This document shows, one piece after another, positions 29,477 through 37,857 of a stretch of 64,000 nt of DNA (positions are counted from its first letter, which is position 1; each line of letters opens with the position of its first letter). Both the position numbers and the translations under genes were made by a program. The stretch is taken from the IMG/VR virus record IMGVR_UViG_3300036781_000236, positions 23,999 through 87,998 of that record; one strand, written 5' to 3'. Under the pieces are notes generated by a model. That model searched no databases and was not told the DNA's origin. It worked only from the letters and a program-made list of their open reading frames with translations. This stretch comes from a virus.

Positions 29477-30110
29477 CAGGCCACGCAACGGTGCAGATCA
29501 CGTCACGGTCGTACTCGTCGCGGTAGCTCATCTCACCGCTCGGCGCGAGCGGTAGCACCGTCCTGTCTTCCGTGAGGTCGACCGTCCAGATAGACGTGCC
29601 CCCCGGGACATGCAGCCGCTCAATCCCGAACACGGCGTTGACGGCTTCGGCGACTCCTGGGAACCCTGCGCCCTCACCGGGGTAGTAGTCGTGTCCGCAC
29701 AACAGCCTCCGGGTTTTCGGGAGCCAACCTGCGATGTCCGCCAACACCGCCTCGTAAGTGTGGGCACCGTCGATGAAACACATATCCACGTCCGGCACGT
29801 CCACGGCGACAGCGGGGCTGAGGCCACGTACAGCGTGGAGGTTCGCGAACCTGCCGCAGTGCCCCATGAAACTCCCGAACGACACGTCATGCTCGTCGTC
29901 CCATGTGTCGATGCACCACACTGGCCCCTTGCATCCGGTGAGAAGCGCGGTGGACGAGCGGCCGTGCAAGCAACCGATCTCGGCAACGCTCCCCATCGTT
30001 TCCGCGGTGGCGCGTAGCCACCTCAGTTCGATATCTGACATCCACCCTGGCACGTCGAGTCCGGCCACGTCGGTGCCGTAGGTTGGTTCGGGTCCCATGA
30101 TCGGAGTCAC
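29463..30110 (-). CDS. SAM-dependent methyltransferase (Methyltransf_24-like)
   Basis: 215 residues from a GTG overlapping the previous stop. SVAEIGCLHGRSSTALL (motif I, about 42-58), VWCIDTWD, and DVDMCFIDGAHTYEAVLADIAGW (FIDGDHSY-type motif) are characteristic of the family that methylates sugars and polyketide-linked sugars. RLLCGHDYYPGEG fits the usual motif following. Probably decorates a glycan made by the adjacent glycosyltransferases. Confidence 0.75.
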   Translation of the reverse strand: MTPIMGPEPTYGTDVAGLDVPGWMSDIELRWLRATAETMGSVAEIGCLHGRSSTALLTGCKGPVWCIDTWDDEHDVSFGSFMGHCGRFANLHAVRGLSPAVAVDVPDVDMCFIDGAHTYEAVLADIAGWLPKTRRLLCGHDYYPGEGAGFPGVAEAVNAVFGIERLHVPGGTSIWTVDLTEDRTVLPLAPSGEMSYRDEYDRDVICTVAWPVTPA

Positions 30111-30844
30111 AGCAGCCTGCTCCTTGTCGGTGGTGGTTTCGCGGCGACCATCGCCGTCATCGGCTCGAAGTCACCTTCGAGCGCGCTGCCTGCCGCTTCG
30201 ATGTAGGCGGTCGCGAGTCGCGCCTGTTCGGGTGCGTGCTCGTGGAGGTTCTCTTCCTGGTCGCCGCGAGGATGCCACAAATGCACAGCCGCACCGGGGT
30301 AGCGGCGCACCGTCCCGTAGATGGCGTTCAGCGCGAGCGCCAACGCGACATCGTCGGGGCCGTGACCGACGAACCGTTCGTCCGCGCCACCGACCTGCCA
30401 GAACGCGGCAGCCGGGACGATCACCAACCCTGACCAGCAAATCTTCTCCCCGATCCACTCCACGTTCGTGTGGTCGAACGTCACCTTGTCGCGGCCGTCC
30501 ATGAAGGTGTCGGTGGCGTGCTCGCGTAGCTGGACGTACCGTTCCGGTAGCCGCCACACACCGTCTGCCACGGTCGCTTCGACAGCGTTCCGGAACGCGG
30601 CTGCGTCGTCGGGAACGGTGTCTGCGTCCACGATCACCAGTACGCTCCCCGATGCTTGCGATGCGGCGATGTTGATCGCCTGCCCGTGGTTGAACAGTCC
30701 GTCGTGCTGGTGGAGGTCGTCAGCGACGATCGCTTCCACCCCGAGTGCCGCGTGCGCGACGGCCTCGACGTAACTGAACAGGCGGTCCCGGTGTGGGTCA
30801 CCGGGCCGGTACGGGATCACGACCGACGCGTCCAAGGACGACAC
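30107..30844 (-). CDS. glycosyltransferase family 2 protein
   Basis: 245 residues from a GTG 2 nt after the previous stop. DASVVIPYRPGDPHRDRL is the standard GT2 entry. Further on are LFNHGQAINIAA and VLVIVDADTVPD (DXD). RYVQLREHATDTFMDG and GGADERFVGHGPDDVALALAL (ED-like acceptor motif) follow, and a closing HLWHPRG shared with the next two glycosyltransferases. It resembles the galactosyltransferase/GT27 C-terminal type. Confidence 0.85.
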   Translation of the reverse strand: MSSLDASVVIPYRPGDPHRDRLFSYVEAVAHAALGVEAIVADDLHQHDGLFNHGQAINIAASQASGSVLVIVDADTVPDDAAAFRNAVEATVADGVWRLPERYVQLREHATDTFMDGRDKVTFDHTNVEWIGEKICWSGLVIVPAAAFWQVGGADERFVGHGPDDVALALALNAIYGTVRRYPGAAVHLWHPRGDQEENLHEHAPEQARLATAYIEAAGSALEGDFEPMTAMVAAKPPPTRSRLL

Positions 30845-30845
30845 G

Positions 30846-31553
30846 TTAGACGGGGAGGCAGAGGAGGTTGCCCCACCCATCCGACACTTCTCCGTGCGAC
30901 AGGTTCGCGGCGTCCAACGCTGCCTCCACCGTCGCCTTGTACGTGTCACGGGCGTCACCGTCGAACATCGGGGCGTGCGTCGCCAACATCACCGGGACAC
31001 GCAGGGTGGCAAGGAACGGGGCGGCTTGCGGCAGAATCGCCTCCTCCCCACCCTCCACGTCGATCTTCACCAGGGAACACGCCCCAAGACCGAACCGCTC
31101 GAACAACCCTTCCAGGGTGAGCGCGGGCACCTCGACACGGTCGGTAGCGTGGAGCATGCTCGACATCGAATCCCCCAACGCACCCAACGGGTGACGGCCG
31201 ATCCACCCGGTGCCTGCCTCCGCACCGACCATGCCTTCCCACACTGTGATATCGGCGTCGTTCCAGTTGGCGTGCTCGCGCAGTTGGTGGCACGCGACGG
31301 GGTCTGGTTCGACGGCGTACACCTTCGCCCCGAGCTTGGCGGCGTACAGGCTGACGGGGCCGATCCACGCACCAACGTCCACGAGCACGTCCCCTGGTCG
31401 CAGCCGTTCGTTCAGGACACCGATGGTGTCTGTTTCCCAGGAGTGCTGGAACTGGTCCCAGAACGCGGCCTCGTGGGGTTGTCCGCTGTCGGCGTCAGGG
31501 TCACGGACAGTGAAGATGTGGCCGTCACGGGTAACGGTGCGCCGCTCGCTCAT
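30846..31553 (-). CDS. FkbM-family methyltransferase
   Basis: 235 residues. LVDVGAWIGPVSLYAAKLGAKVYAVEPDP (motif I region), ACSLVKIDVEGGEEAIL and the final PVMLATHAP are the FkbM signature; members add methyl groups to sugar hydroxyls or related targets. Flanked by glycosyltransferase genes and coupled to one by a 4-nt overlap. Confidence 0.88.
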   Translation of the reverse strand: MSERRTVTRDGHIFTVRDPDADSGQPHEAAFWDQFQHSWETDTIGVLNERLRPGDVLVDVGAWIGPVSLYAAKLGAKVYAVEPDPVACHQLREHANWNDADITVWEGMVGAEAGTGWIGRHPLGALGDSMSSMLHATDRVEVPALTLEGLFERFGLGACSLVKIDVEGGEEAILPQAAPFLATLRVPVMLATHAPMFDGDARDTYKATVEAALDAANLSHGEVSDGWGNLLCLPV

Positions 31554-32227
31554 GGCGTCACGGTACCGTCGAGGACTGCCCGCATCTTCTCACGGGAGCC
31601 GCGGGACGCGAGATAGAGACGGCCAAGCGCTTGGTTTGCTGCATGCGCTGGGTGCCCTTCGCGGCTCTCCCACACACGAGGATGCCACAGGTGATAGACG
31701 GGGCCAGGGATGCGTTGGTGTCCGCCGCCCATCACGTCGCAGGCAGCGAAGAACGCCCAGTCGTCCCAGCCCCACCCGGCGAGTCGTTCATCGAACCCGC
31801 CTACGTCGTCCCACAAGCTGCGTGGCACGGCGAGCGCGGACGAGTACGTGTTCTTCTCGGTGCGTTCAACCATGAACTCATCGATCTTCCAGCCGCCCTG
31901 CAACCGTGCCGTGCCCTGCTGCGACAGATCCCGGATCTCGCTATGGGCGAACGTCAGTTGTCCTGTCTCGCGGGCGCGTGCGACGGCATCGACGTACTGG
32001 AGGTGCTCCCCCAAGATCACGTCGCCGTCGATGATGAGCGCTACGTCCCAGTCACCTGCTTCCACGGCCGCGGTGTTGATCGCTTTGCCGCGGTTGAACA
32101 ACCCATCCGTGTCGTGCCCTTCGATGATGGGCCACCCGAGCCACGCCCACCACTCCCTCGTGAACTCCCATAGCCGGTCGCGGTGCCCACCATCGGGACG
32201 CCAGGGAACAAGGATCGGGACGGTCAA
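31550..32227 (-). CDS. glycosyltransferase family 2 protein
   Basis: 225 residues from a TTG overlapping the previous stop (TTGA). VPILVPWRPDGGHRDRLWEF, LFNRGKAINTAA, VALIIDGDVILG (DXD) and GGFDERLAGWGWDDWAFF match GT2 enzymes with a GT27-like C terminus. The HLWHPR motif recurs. It is close in layout to the product of 30107, so the two probably arose by duplication. Confidence 0.87.
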   Translation of the reverse strand: MTVPILVPWRPDGGHRDRLWEFTREWWAWLGWPIIEGHDTDGLFNRGKAINTAAVEAGDWDVALIIDGDVILGEHLQYVDAVARARETGQLTFAHSEIRDLSQQGTARLQGGWKIDEFMVERTEKNTYSSALAVPRSLWDDVGGFDERLAGWGWDDWAFFAACDVMGGGHQRIPGPVYHLWHPRVWESREGHPAHAANQALGRLYLASRGSREKMRAVLDGTVTP

Positions 32228-32886
32228 CGGTGCTCCGCGAGGTACGCGAGGGTGGCGGCGCGGTCGAAGCGACGGTCGCGATAGTCGCGATACAAAGTAT
32301 GGTTGCGCTCGTACAGGTCGTTCCCGCGCGTGACCCCCGGTGGGTTCGGGTGCCACAGGTGGCATACCGGCCCGTCGACCACACGGGGCGGACCGGCCAG
32401 ACCGTGCAGACACTCTAGGATGGCGCTGTCCTCAAGCCCGAAGCCGGTGAATCGCTCATCGAAGCCGCGGCTCTCTTCCCACAGGTCGCGGCGTACCCCA
32501 AGCAAGCTCACGCCCGTGAACGGGTTGACTGTCCATGCGTCCGCGTGTTCCAACTGGATCTCGCCGCTCAGGACACGCGGGGTGTCGTGCTCGGTGAGCA
32601 TGCGGAAGTCGGTCGCTCCTGCGTACCCGTAGAAGTACGCCTCCTCCGCAACTTTGCTAGCGACCTCGGGTGGGCACGCGATCTCGGCGTCCGTCCACAG
32701 CACCACGTCCCAGGACAAGTCATCGTCAGGCACGGCACGGTTCCGCGCGACTGACCAGTTGAAGTCACCGTCGCTGTCCCCGGTGTGCAACTCGTACCCC
32801 ATCTGCGTCCAGCGTGGGAGCGTGTACTCCCAGATCGAGGCGCGGTCCACGGTGGGACGAGCAGCGCAACACACCACGGCTTTCAC
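32224..32886 (-). CDS. glycosyltransferase family 2 protein
   Basis: 220 residues. The GTG at 32886 gives a standard N terminus (VKAVVCCAARPTVDRASIWEYTLPRW); the longer frame to 32919 runs through the palindrome. LSWDVVLWTDAEIACP carries TDAE in the DXD place. GFDERFTGFGLEDSAILECL and HLWHPNPPG follow the pattern of the neighbouring enzymes. Confidence 0.82.
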   Translation of the reverse strand: MKAVVCCAARPTVDRASIWEYTLPRWTQMGYELHTGDSDGDFNWSVARNRAVPDDDLSWDVVLWTDAEIACPPEVASKVAEEAYFYGYAGATDFRMLTEHDTPRVLSGEIQLEHADAWTVNPFTGVSLLGVRRDLWEESRGFDERFTGFGLEDSAILECLHGLAGPPRVVDGPVCHLWHPNPPGVTRGNDLYERNHTLYRDYRDRRFDRAATLAYLAEHR

Positions 32887-32899
32887 AGCAGCGACGCTA

Positions 32900-32928
32900 T
32901 CACGCGGGCGTGATAGCACTGCTATACG
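32900..32928. repeat. 14-bp palindrome, copy 10, with TATACG box
   Basis: TCACGC-GG-GCGTGA (32900-32913) with TATACG 17 bp after the left arm on the plus strand. Both neighbouring genes are leftward, so a transcript from this box would be antisense to the glycosyltransferase ending at 32941. Confidence 0.75.
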
Positions 32929-32940
32929 AAGTTCGTCTAG

Positions 32941-33684
32941 CTAGTGTCCCCATCCCGAGTGGATGCCGATGTGCTGGCACCACACGTCACCGTTCAAGGC
33001 ATCCTCGATGCTGCCCCACAGGCCATACTCCACGTCAGGGTCGCTCTCCGCTAGCTGCTGCGTGAACACGTGCTCGCACCCAGGGTGGGAGGGGAGCACG
33101 TGCGTGGCGAAGAACTGGGTGGGCCACAGCGACGGGTTGAACGTCAGGTTCCGGCGGTGCGCGATCCATACCGCAACCCACGCGAGTCCGCCAGAGCCGT
33201 TCGTGTCATCAACGTTCGTCCACACCTCGTCGTACCGCTCCCGCGCGGTCGCGATGAACCCACCGGGCGGCTCGCCCTTCACGGCGTTCCGCACCAACGC
33301 CATCTGCGCGAGCGTCGGGTGCGTGTCGAGCACCGACGCGAGGTCGCGCAGGTCGACGTGACGGTTGAACGTGAAGTCCCCTTCCAGGAGGAACACGTAC
33401 GGCTCGACGGCCTGCGCGTTGTCTGCCCACACTCTGGATTGCGATCCGCAGCATCCCAATCCGGGCGGCTCAGTTGTGAGGACACGCGCGCTTTCACCGA
33501 AGTAGTTCAGCGCGAGGGACTCCGTCCACGCGAGCGCCTGCGCGTCCGTGGGATTGTCGTGGTGGACGAGTACCGAGGTGGGTGCTGGTGTCACGTTCGC
33601 TGCGAACGACGCCAGCGACGCTACGAGCGGCGCGGCGTCACCGTGAGTTAGCACAGCAAGCCGGTACGCGAAGTCGTCTACCAC
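32941..33684 (-). CDS. glycosyltransferase-like protein
   Basis: 247 residues from a GTG overlapping the end of the preceding gene. FAYRLAVLTHGDAAPLVASLASF, APTSVLVHHDNP, and VFLLEGDFTFNRHVDLRDLASVLD (EGDF in the DXD place) define it. It shares this layout, including VDLRDLA-VLD and LAQM-L-R-AV, with the gene at 36669, so the two are paralogues. It is a distinct subgroup from the HLWHP enzymes. Confidence 0.75.
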   Translation of the reverse strand: MVDDFAYRLAVLTHGDAAPLVASLASFAANVTPAPTSVLVHHDNPTDAQALAWTESLALNYFGESARVLTTEPPGLGCCGSQSRVWADNAQAVEPYVFLLEGDFTFNRHVDLRDLASVLDTHPTLAQMALVRNAVKGEPPGGFIATARERYDEVWTNVDDTNGSGGLAWVAVWIAHRRNLTFNPSLWPTQFFATHVLPSHPGCEHVFTQQLAESDPDVEYGLWGSIEDALNGDVWCQHIGIHSGWGH

Positions 33685-33962
33685 GGCACGCACTCCCCTT
33701 CGTGTCCTTCGAGGAGAGAGCACTTGTACGCGATGGACGAACTCTTCCATACACGGTTCGGGCACTCGGGTCCCTCGACGCGGTGCCGTATCTCCTCGAA
33801 GAACGGCCACAGCGTCTCGCGGATGTCCTCATGCACGTCCGCGGGATCGGCAGTCTCGTCGTGCTGCATCGACGCTCGCTCGATACGCGCGAAGTCGTCC
33901 ATGAGCGCCAACGTTGCGCGTAGGCGTACGTCGAGGAGAAACGATCGGAACTCAGTATCCAC
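33678..33962 (-). CDS. hypothetical protein with C-terminal zinc-like motif
   Basis: 94 residues from a GTG. The N terminus (MDTEFRSFLLDVRL) resembles that of the next gene upstream. The C terminus CPNRVWKSSSIAYKCSLLEGHEGEC is a Cys-x-H-x-C pattern common in small phage proteins. Function unknown. Confidence 0.6.
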   Translation of the reverse strand: MDTEFRSFLLDVRLRATLALMDDFARIERASMQHDETADPADVHEDIRETLWPFFEEIRHRVEGPECPNRVWKSSSIAYKCSLLEGHEGECVPW

Positions 33963-34176
33963 GGTAACCCGTAGATCCCTGCTGGTGAACTACGTTGCCG
34001 CTATCGATAACACGCCACGGCCCACGGTGTTCCACTCCAGCGATGCGTAGCCCAACAGACTCGTATGATTTACCTACCGTGAACTCATACGAGTGATGTG
34101 CCAAAGTGGTCCAACCGAAAAAGGTGCGGATCTGGACAACGGGATACGCGCGAAACTTGGTGTCCACCGTGCTCAT
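33952..34176 (-). CDS. small beta-rich hypothetical protein
   Basis: 74 residues from an ATG overlapping the previous stop (ATGA). Strands alternate (FRAYPVVQIRTFFGWTTLA, YEFTVGKSYESVGLRIAG), ending in Gly/Tyr-rich sequence. No family recognised. Confidence 0.6.
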   Translation of the reverse strand: MSTVDTKFRAYPVVQIRTFFGWTTLAHHSYEFTVGKSYESVGLRIAGVEHRGPWRVIDSGNVVHQQGSTGYRGY

Positions 34177-34325
34177 TTCGCAGCCTGCTTGAACGCGGTT
34201 ATTACCAGGCGGTTCATGCACGTCGGAAACGTCTTCCGCCCCTGTGTCTCCACCGTCACGGTCTTGTCGGACCACTGCACGAGCATCCACCGCGCAGGGA
34301 GCAACCGTGGCTTGGCGTGACTCAC
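34173..34325 (-). CDS. small basic hypothetical protein
   Basis: 50 residues from a GTG overlapping the previous stop. Strands RWMLVQWSDKTVTVETQGR are followed by a helix containing one Cys (FPTCMNRLVITAFKQAAK). Overlaps on both sides support it. Confidence 0.55.
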   Translation of the reverse strand: MSHAKPRLLPARWMLVQWSDKTVTVETQGRKTFPTCMNRLVITAFKQAAK

Positions 34326-34504
34326 CGTTTCTCCCACCCTGGCAGTTCACGGTTGATCAAGTACAGCCGTGTCCCGCAGCTCTCGCAGTTCAGGGCGCGT
34401 GGCTCGTTCAGGTCACCGCAACCAGGGCACGCAGGCAGACGATCCGGTGCGGCCCTGTCGGTCGCGTCCTGCGCATCAACCCAGCTGCCACCCAAGCCCG
34501 TCAT
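34322..34504 (-). CDS. small zinc-ribbon protein
   Basis: 60 residues from an ATG overlapping the previous stop. One complete zinc ribbon, CPGCGDLNEPRALNCESCG, occupies residues about 26-44. Likely a protein- or nucleic-acid-binding adaptor. No catalytic residues are seen. Confidence 0.65.
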   Translation of the reverse strand: MTGLGGSWVDAQDATDRAAPDRLPACPGCGDLNEPRALNCESCGTRLYLINRELPGWEKR

Positions 34505-34803
34505 GTGCGCCACCAGAGGGACTCGCCGACCATCGTGGCGCGTTGCACGAGGCTGAACTCCTCCAACCGTTCCAGCCGGTACGCGATCCCCGGCACGCCA
34601 CCTTCCGCGAGCGTGTGCAGCCACACCATCGGTGATGTTTCCGTCACGTCACGCATGCTCAGCAACTCGCGGGCTTCGCTAATGATCTCCGCTGTCTCGT
34701 CGGACTCGAACGCCTGCACCGTCAACGAGTGCAGTTCCGCGGTGGTCATTGGGCCGCCGAGCATCCCAAGCAGCAACGCTGTTTGCGGGCCAAGGTTCAT
34801 CAC
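34501..34803 (-). CDS. winged-helix-like hypothetical protein
   Basis: 100 residues. The helical N terminus (LGPQTALLLGMLGGPMTTAELHSLT) looks like helices 1-3 of a winged helix, and YRLERLEEFSLVQRATMVGESLWWRT like its wing. It may be a small DNA-binding regulator. GTG start overlapping the epimerase stop. Confidence 0.5.
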   Translation of the reverse strand: MMNLGPQTALLLGMLGGPMTTAELHSLTVQAFESDETAEIISEARELLSMRDVTETSPMVWLHTLAEGGVPGIAYRLERLEEFSLVQRATMVGESLWWRT

Positions 34804-34813
34804 GCTGGTGTGA
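34800..34813. repeat. palindrome variant, copy 11
   Basis: TCACGC-TG-GTGTGA, one mismatch in the arms. It supplies the Thr-Pro-Ala-stop end of the epimerase gene and the start region of the next. Confidence 0.5.
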
Positions 34814-35696
34814 CCGGAATGCGCTGGATTCCTTCTTCGACCGAGACCAGCGGTGTCCAGCCGAGCAGATCATGCGCTTTGGTTGCGTCAAGAACGGAGT
34901 GTTGCACGTCCCCGATCCGTGCAGGCTCACGCACATGAGACGAGGTCACGAATGCGGCTTTCGTACACCAACGGTGCAGATCGTTCACCGATGAACCTAC
35001 CCCAGTGCCGACGTTGAACACACCCGGGTTGCCTGCGGCAGCGAGGAATGCCGCTACCGCGTCGGTGACGTACAGCATGTCACGGGTCTGTTCGCCGTCA
35101 CCGTAGATCGTGCAGCGCTCGCCGCGCATCGCGTGATCGAGGAAGATCGCGACGACACCGCCCTCCTGTGCCACTGACTGACGGGGGCCGTACACGTTCG
35201 CCAACCGGAGCACAGTGTTCGCGGTGTCATGCACCCGGTTCCACCCGAGCACATACCCTTCCGCGGCGTGCTTCGACATCCCATACGGCGACACAGGGCA
35301 TGGGGGAGTGTCCTCAGCCGCTGGCACGTCGCATTCTCCATACATCGCGCCCCCAGTTGAAGCGAACACCACTGGGCATCCCTCCAACGCAGCCGCGTGA
35401 AGGACACACACCGTCCCAACAACATTCACGCGCGCGTCGTATCCAGGGTTCCTGACCGATGCTTGCACGTCCGCTTGCGCTGCGAGGTGGAACACCACGT
35501 CGCAGCCGCTGACCGCGTCCCTGACGATCTCTTCGTCTGTGACGGAACCAAGGAAAAAGGACGCCGATGGTGAGACGTGGTCGTCGTTCCCAGTCGACAG
35601 ATCATCCAGCACGACCACAGTGTCCCCGCTCGTCACGAGTGCGTCTACGAGGTGGCTTCCGATGAAGCCTGCGCCTCCCGTGATGAGCGCCTTCAA
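34800..35696 (-). CDS. NAD-dependent epimerase (UDP-glucose 4-epimerase-like)
   Basis: 298 residues from a TTG overlapping the previous stop (MKALITGGAGFIG when read as Met). The Rossmann GGAGFIGSH motif binds NAD. The catalytic YGMSK (Tyr and Lys spaced by three, about residue 140) and upstream FASTGGAMYG identify an extended short-chain dehydrogenase of the GalE/RmlB type. It would supply nucleotide sugars for the surrounding glycosyltransferases. The exact sugar cannot be read from sequence. Confidence 0.85.
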   Translation of the reverse strand: MKALITGGAGFIGSHLVDALVTSGDTVVVLDDLSTGNDDHVSPSASFFLGSVTDEEIVRDAVSGCDVVFHLAAQADVQASVRNPGYDARVNVVGTVCVLHAAALEGCPVVFASTGGAMYGECDVPAAEDTPPCPVSPYGMSKHAAEGYVLGWNRVHDTANTVLRLANVYGPRQSVAQEGGVVAIFLDHAMRGERCTIYGDGEQTRDMLYVTDAVAAFLAAAGNPGVFNVGTGVGSSVNDLHRWCTKAAFVTSSHVREPARIGDVQHSVLDATKAHDLLGWTPLVSVEEGIQRIPVTPA

Positions 35697-35908
35697 ATCT
35701 TTCCCCACTGTCGCAGATACTCGATGTCTTGCCTACCGCGCTCGCGGTGTCCCCACCATCCTACGTACACGGCCATCACCGCGATCACCGCAGCACCGAT
35801 CAGGAATCCCCACATGCCCCACAGCGCGTATCCGAATACGCATGTCGCGAGTGGTACCCACGACAGCCAGATAACCAGACCGGGTATTTCGTCGTATCCT
35901 TCCATCAT
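35693..35908 (-). CDS. small two-span membrane protein
   Basis: 71 residues. Two hydrophobic segments (GLVIWLSWVPLATCVFGYAL and WGFLIGAAVIAVMAVYVGWW) precede a charged tail (RERGRQDIEYLRQW). ATG overlaps the previous stop; the stop overlaps the epimerase start. Confidence 0.65.
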   Translation of the reverse strand: MMEGYDEIPGLVIWLSWVPLATCVFGYALWGMWGFLIGAAVIAVMAVYVGWWGHRERGRQDIEYLRQWGKI

Positions 35909-36138
35909 CGTTCCTTTCGTTGTGCTGACTTCGCAGCTGCGACCTGCGCCGGGTCGGCAGTATCGGACTGGAAGCACACGAAGTCGTCGCACCCACCGAA
36001 TGGCTCCTCGGCGTGAGGATGCTCAGGGTGGGCGCACTCACCCGTGTTCAGGTATGCGCCGTGCTCGTCACCGTTGAAGCGGTAGAACTGGCAGAAGTCG
36101 CACGCGTCTATGCAACCTGTCCCGCAGAACTCAGGCAT
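35905..36138 (-). CDS. Cys-rich zinc-binding hypothetical protein
   Basis: 77 residues with at least six Cys (CGTGCIDACDFCQFYRFNGD, then CAHPEHP and CDDFVCF). The CDFCQFYRFNGD stretch occurs in a family of short phage proteins. It probably binds two zinc ions. Function unknown. Confidence 0.65.
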   Translation of the reverse strand: MPEFCGTGCIDACDFCQFYRFNGDEHGAYLNTGECAHPEHPHAEEPFGGCDDFVCFQSDTADPAQVAAAKSAQRKER

Positions 36139-36349
36139 CGGTGTCTTTCGCGATCAGCTGCTCGTACTCCAAGAACTGCGGCGACCCGATCACCAACGTC
36201 ACACGCTCATGGCTGTCCACGTCCTCGATGGTGACAGTCGGGTCCGAGGCGATACCGATGACGCGGTAGATGCCGTCGCCGTGGCGGAACACGTCACGCA
36301 GGCCGACACCACGAACACGGTGGTTGCTCATGTCAGTATCGAGTCCCAT
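36131..36349 (-). CDS. small hypothetical protein
   Basis: 72 residues with a beta pattern (VGLRDVFRHGDGIYRVIGI, TVTIEDVDSHERVTLVIG). It resembles small beta-barrel regulators but no family is recognised. Confidence 0.6.
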   Translation of the reverse strand: MGLDTDMSNHRVRGVGLRDVFRHGDGIYRVIGIASDPTVTIEDVDSHERVTLVIGSPQFLEYEQLIAKDTDA

Positions 36350-36669
36350 TACGCCAACGCCTCGGCGAGGGTGAGTACGTCCATGTTCAACGTCAGCGCT
36401 ATGTGGTGTTCAAGGCGTGCGCCGCGACTCTTGTGCCACCCGTCGAGTAGCACGATCCCGTCGCAGTACGTCAGGATGCGTACGTCGTGGCGGATGAAGT
36501 CTTCCCACAGGGAAGTGCCTGCGAGGAGTCCACTCTCGGCGTCGATCTCCGCAGGAGACACAACCTCGTAGCCGTACTCGCGCAGCGCGGCGCTCGCCTC
36601 ATGGAAAGCCGGGTAGTTGAACTCGGGGTAGCCAGTCATCGGTCCGCTCACGTACACCTTGCTCGCCAT
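36349..36669 (-). CDS. DUF4406-like protein (deoxyribosyltransferase fold)
   Basis: 106 residues. VYVSGPMTGYPEFNYPAFHEAS at the start, then ILTYCDGIVLLDGWHKSRGARLEHHIAL are the hallmarks of DUF4406, a family related to nucleoside 2-deoxyribosyltransferases and often carried by phages. It may act on nucleotides or nucleotide sugars; a role in the island is not shown. Confidence 0.8.
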   Translation of the reverse strand: MASKVYVSGPMTGYPEFNYPAFHEASAALREYGYEVVSPAEIDAESGLLAGTSLWEDFIRHDVRILTYCDGIVLLDGWHKSRGARLEHHIALTLNMDVLTLAEALA

Positions 36670-37475
36670 CAGTATCCGATCCCGTCACGCACGCCTACGT
36701 GCATGCAGTTCGGGGTCCCATCGCCCCACACCCCGAAGTCCCATCCCTGCTCGCGCAAAGCCCACCCGTAGATGCCTTCGCACTCCGCGGTCACCATGTG
36801 CGGGTCGGGCCACGGGTGCTGCTCCATCCAGTCGCGGCGCATCAGCGAAGGGTTCGTGGTCACGTACATACGGTGCCGCAAGAAATGCACGTCCTTCGCG
36901 TTCGTAGTGCACATTGTTCGCAGTTCGTAGTCGTCGCGGCGTAGCTCGTACAAGCCTCCGGCGGCACGCTCTGCGTGATTGACGGCCTGCCGCATCAAAG
37001 ACATTTGCGCCAACGCGGGAGTCTCGTCCAGCACCTCAGCGAGGTCGCGTAGGTCGACAGGCTCGGCGATCTCGAAGTCGTGTTCCAAATGGAAGACGTG
37101 CGACACCCCTGGCTTCGCTCCCTCCGCCCACGCTCGCGCCGTGGCATGGCAGAATCCGCGCTGCGTATCCGCACCGATAACCAGTGACGTATCCCACGCG
37201 TAGCCTGCGCCTCGGGTTGCCTCGGACCATGCGTTCGTGTGCATGTCGCGTAGCGGGCCGTCCACGATGAGAACTACCTCTTTGGGTGCGGGGGTGACGT
37301 GCTGGACAAACGCGGTGAGGCACCGCTCCAACGTCGCGCCCGCGCCGTGCGTCAACACCACAAGGCGGTACGTGAACGGCTCGTTGAGTGACTGCTCCAA
37401 CTGCTCACGTGCAGCGGCGAGTGCTTCGGGTGTGGACTTGTGGTGGATGTCCTCCCACCGATGATGCCCTGTCAC
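36669..37475 (-). CDS. glycosyltransferase-like protein
   Basis: 268 residues from a GTG overlapping the previous stop. TYRLVVLTHGAGATLERCLTAF, EVVLIVDGPL, VFHLEHDFEIAEPVDLRDLAEVLD (EHDF in the DXD place) and LRHRMYVTTNPSLMRRDWM match the gene at 32941 in order and spacing. A helical N-terminal extension of about 35 residues is extra. Confidence 0.75.
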   Translation of the reverse strand: MTGHHRWEDIHHKSTPEALAAAREQLEQSLNEPFTYRLVVLTHGAGATLERCLTAFVQHVTPAPKEVVLIVDGPLRDMHTNAWSEATRGAGYAWDTSLVIGADTQRGFCHATARAWAEGAKPGVSHVFHLEHDFEIAEPVDLRDLAEVLDETPALAQMSLMRQAVNHAERAAGGLYELRRDDYELRTMCTTNAKDVHFLRHRMYVTTNPSLMRRDWMEQHPWPDPHMVTAECEGIYGWALREQGWDFGVWGDGTPNCMHVGVRDGIGY

Positions 37476-37669
37476 GCGCGTCTCTTCACATCGACACTGC
37501 ATAGGAAGACGCAGAGCAGCGCAGCACTCAATGCGCACCAACCCAGGACGGCCGCGGCCTCCCAATTATGGCGGAAGTGGTTAGAGGCGTTACCGACCGC
37601 CGCTAGTACCGAGGTCAGAACGAAGACAGACGCCACGATCCCTGACAGGATACGTGCCTCCGTCATCAT
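37472..37669 (-). CDS. small two-span membrane protein
   Basis: 65 residues. Two hydrophobic segments (ILSGIVASVFVLTSVLAAVG and AAAVLGWCALSAALLCVFLC) with a short polar loop and a basic C terminus. Coupled to the following glycosyltransferase. Confidence 0.65.
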   Translation of the reverse strand: MMTEARILSGIVASVFVLTSVLAAVGNASNHFRHNWEAAAVLGWCALSAALLCVFLCSVDVKRRA

Positions 37670-37857
37670 TCCCCACCTCCCGCGCGAGTGATCGCCTGAC
37701 CGAGACGTTGCGCGTCCGGACCGCTTAGGCGAACCTCGTAGTCGCCGGGGAGACGCAATAGCACCGTTGTGTACGCGATGTCCGCGTAGGGCCACTCACT
37801 GATCGTGACGACGGTCTGCTTCGGAGTGCTGGACCCCCATTCGAGTTGGTCTGTCAC
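37666..37857 (-). CDS. small hypothetical protein
   Basis: 63 residues from a GTG overlapping the previous stop. Beta strands (TVVTISEWPYADIAYTTVLLR, DYEVRLSG) precede a C-terminal helix. No family recognised. Confidence 0.6.
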   Translation of the reverse strand: MTDQLEWGSSTPKQTVVTISEWPYADIAYTTVLLRLPGDYEVRLSGPDAQRLGQAITRAGGGE

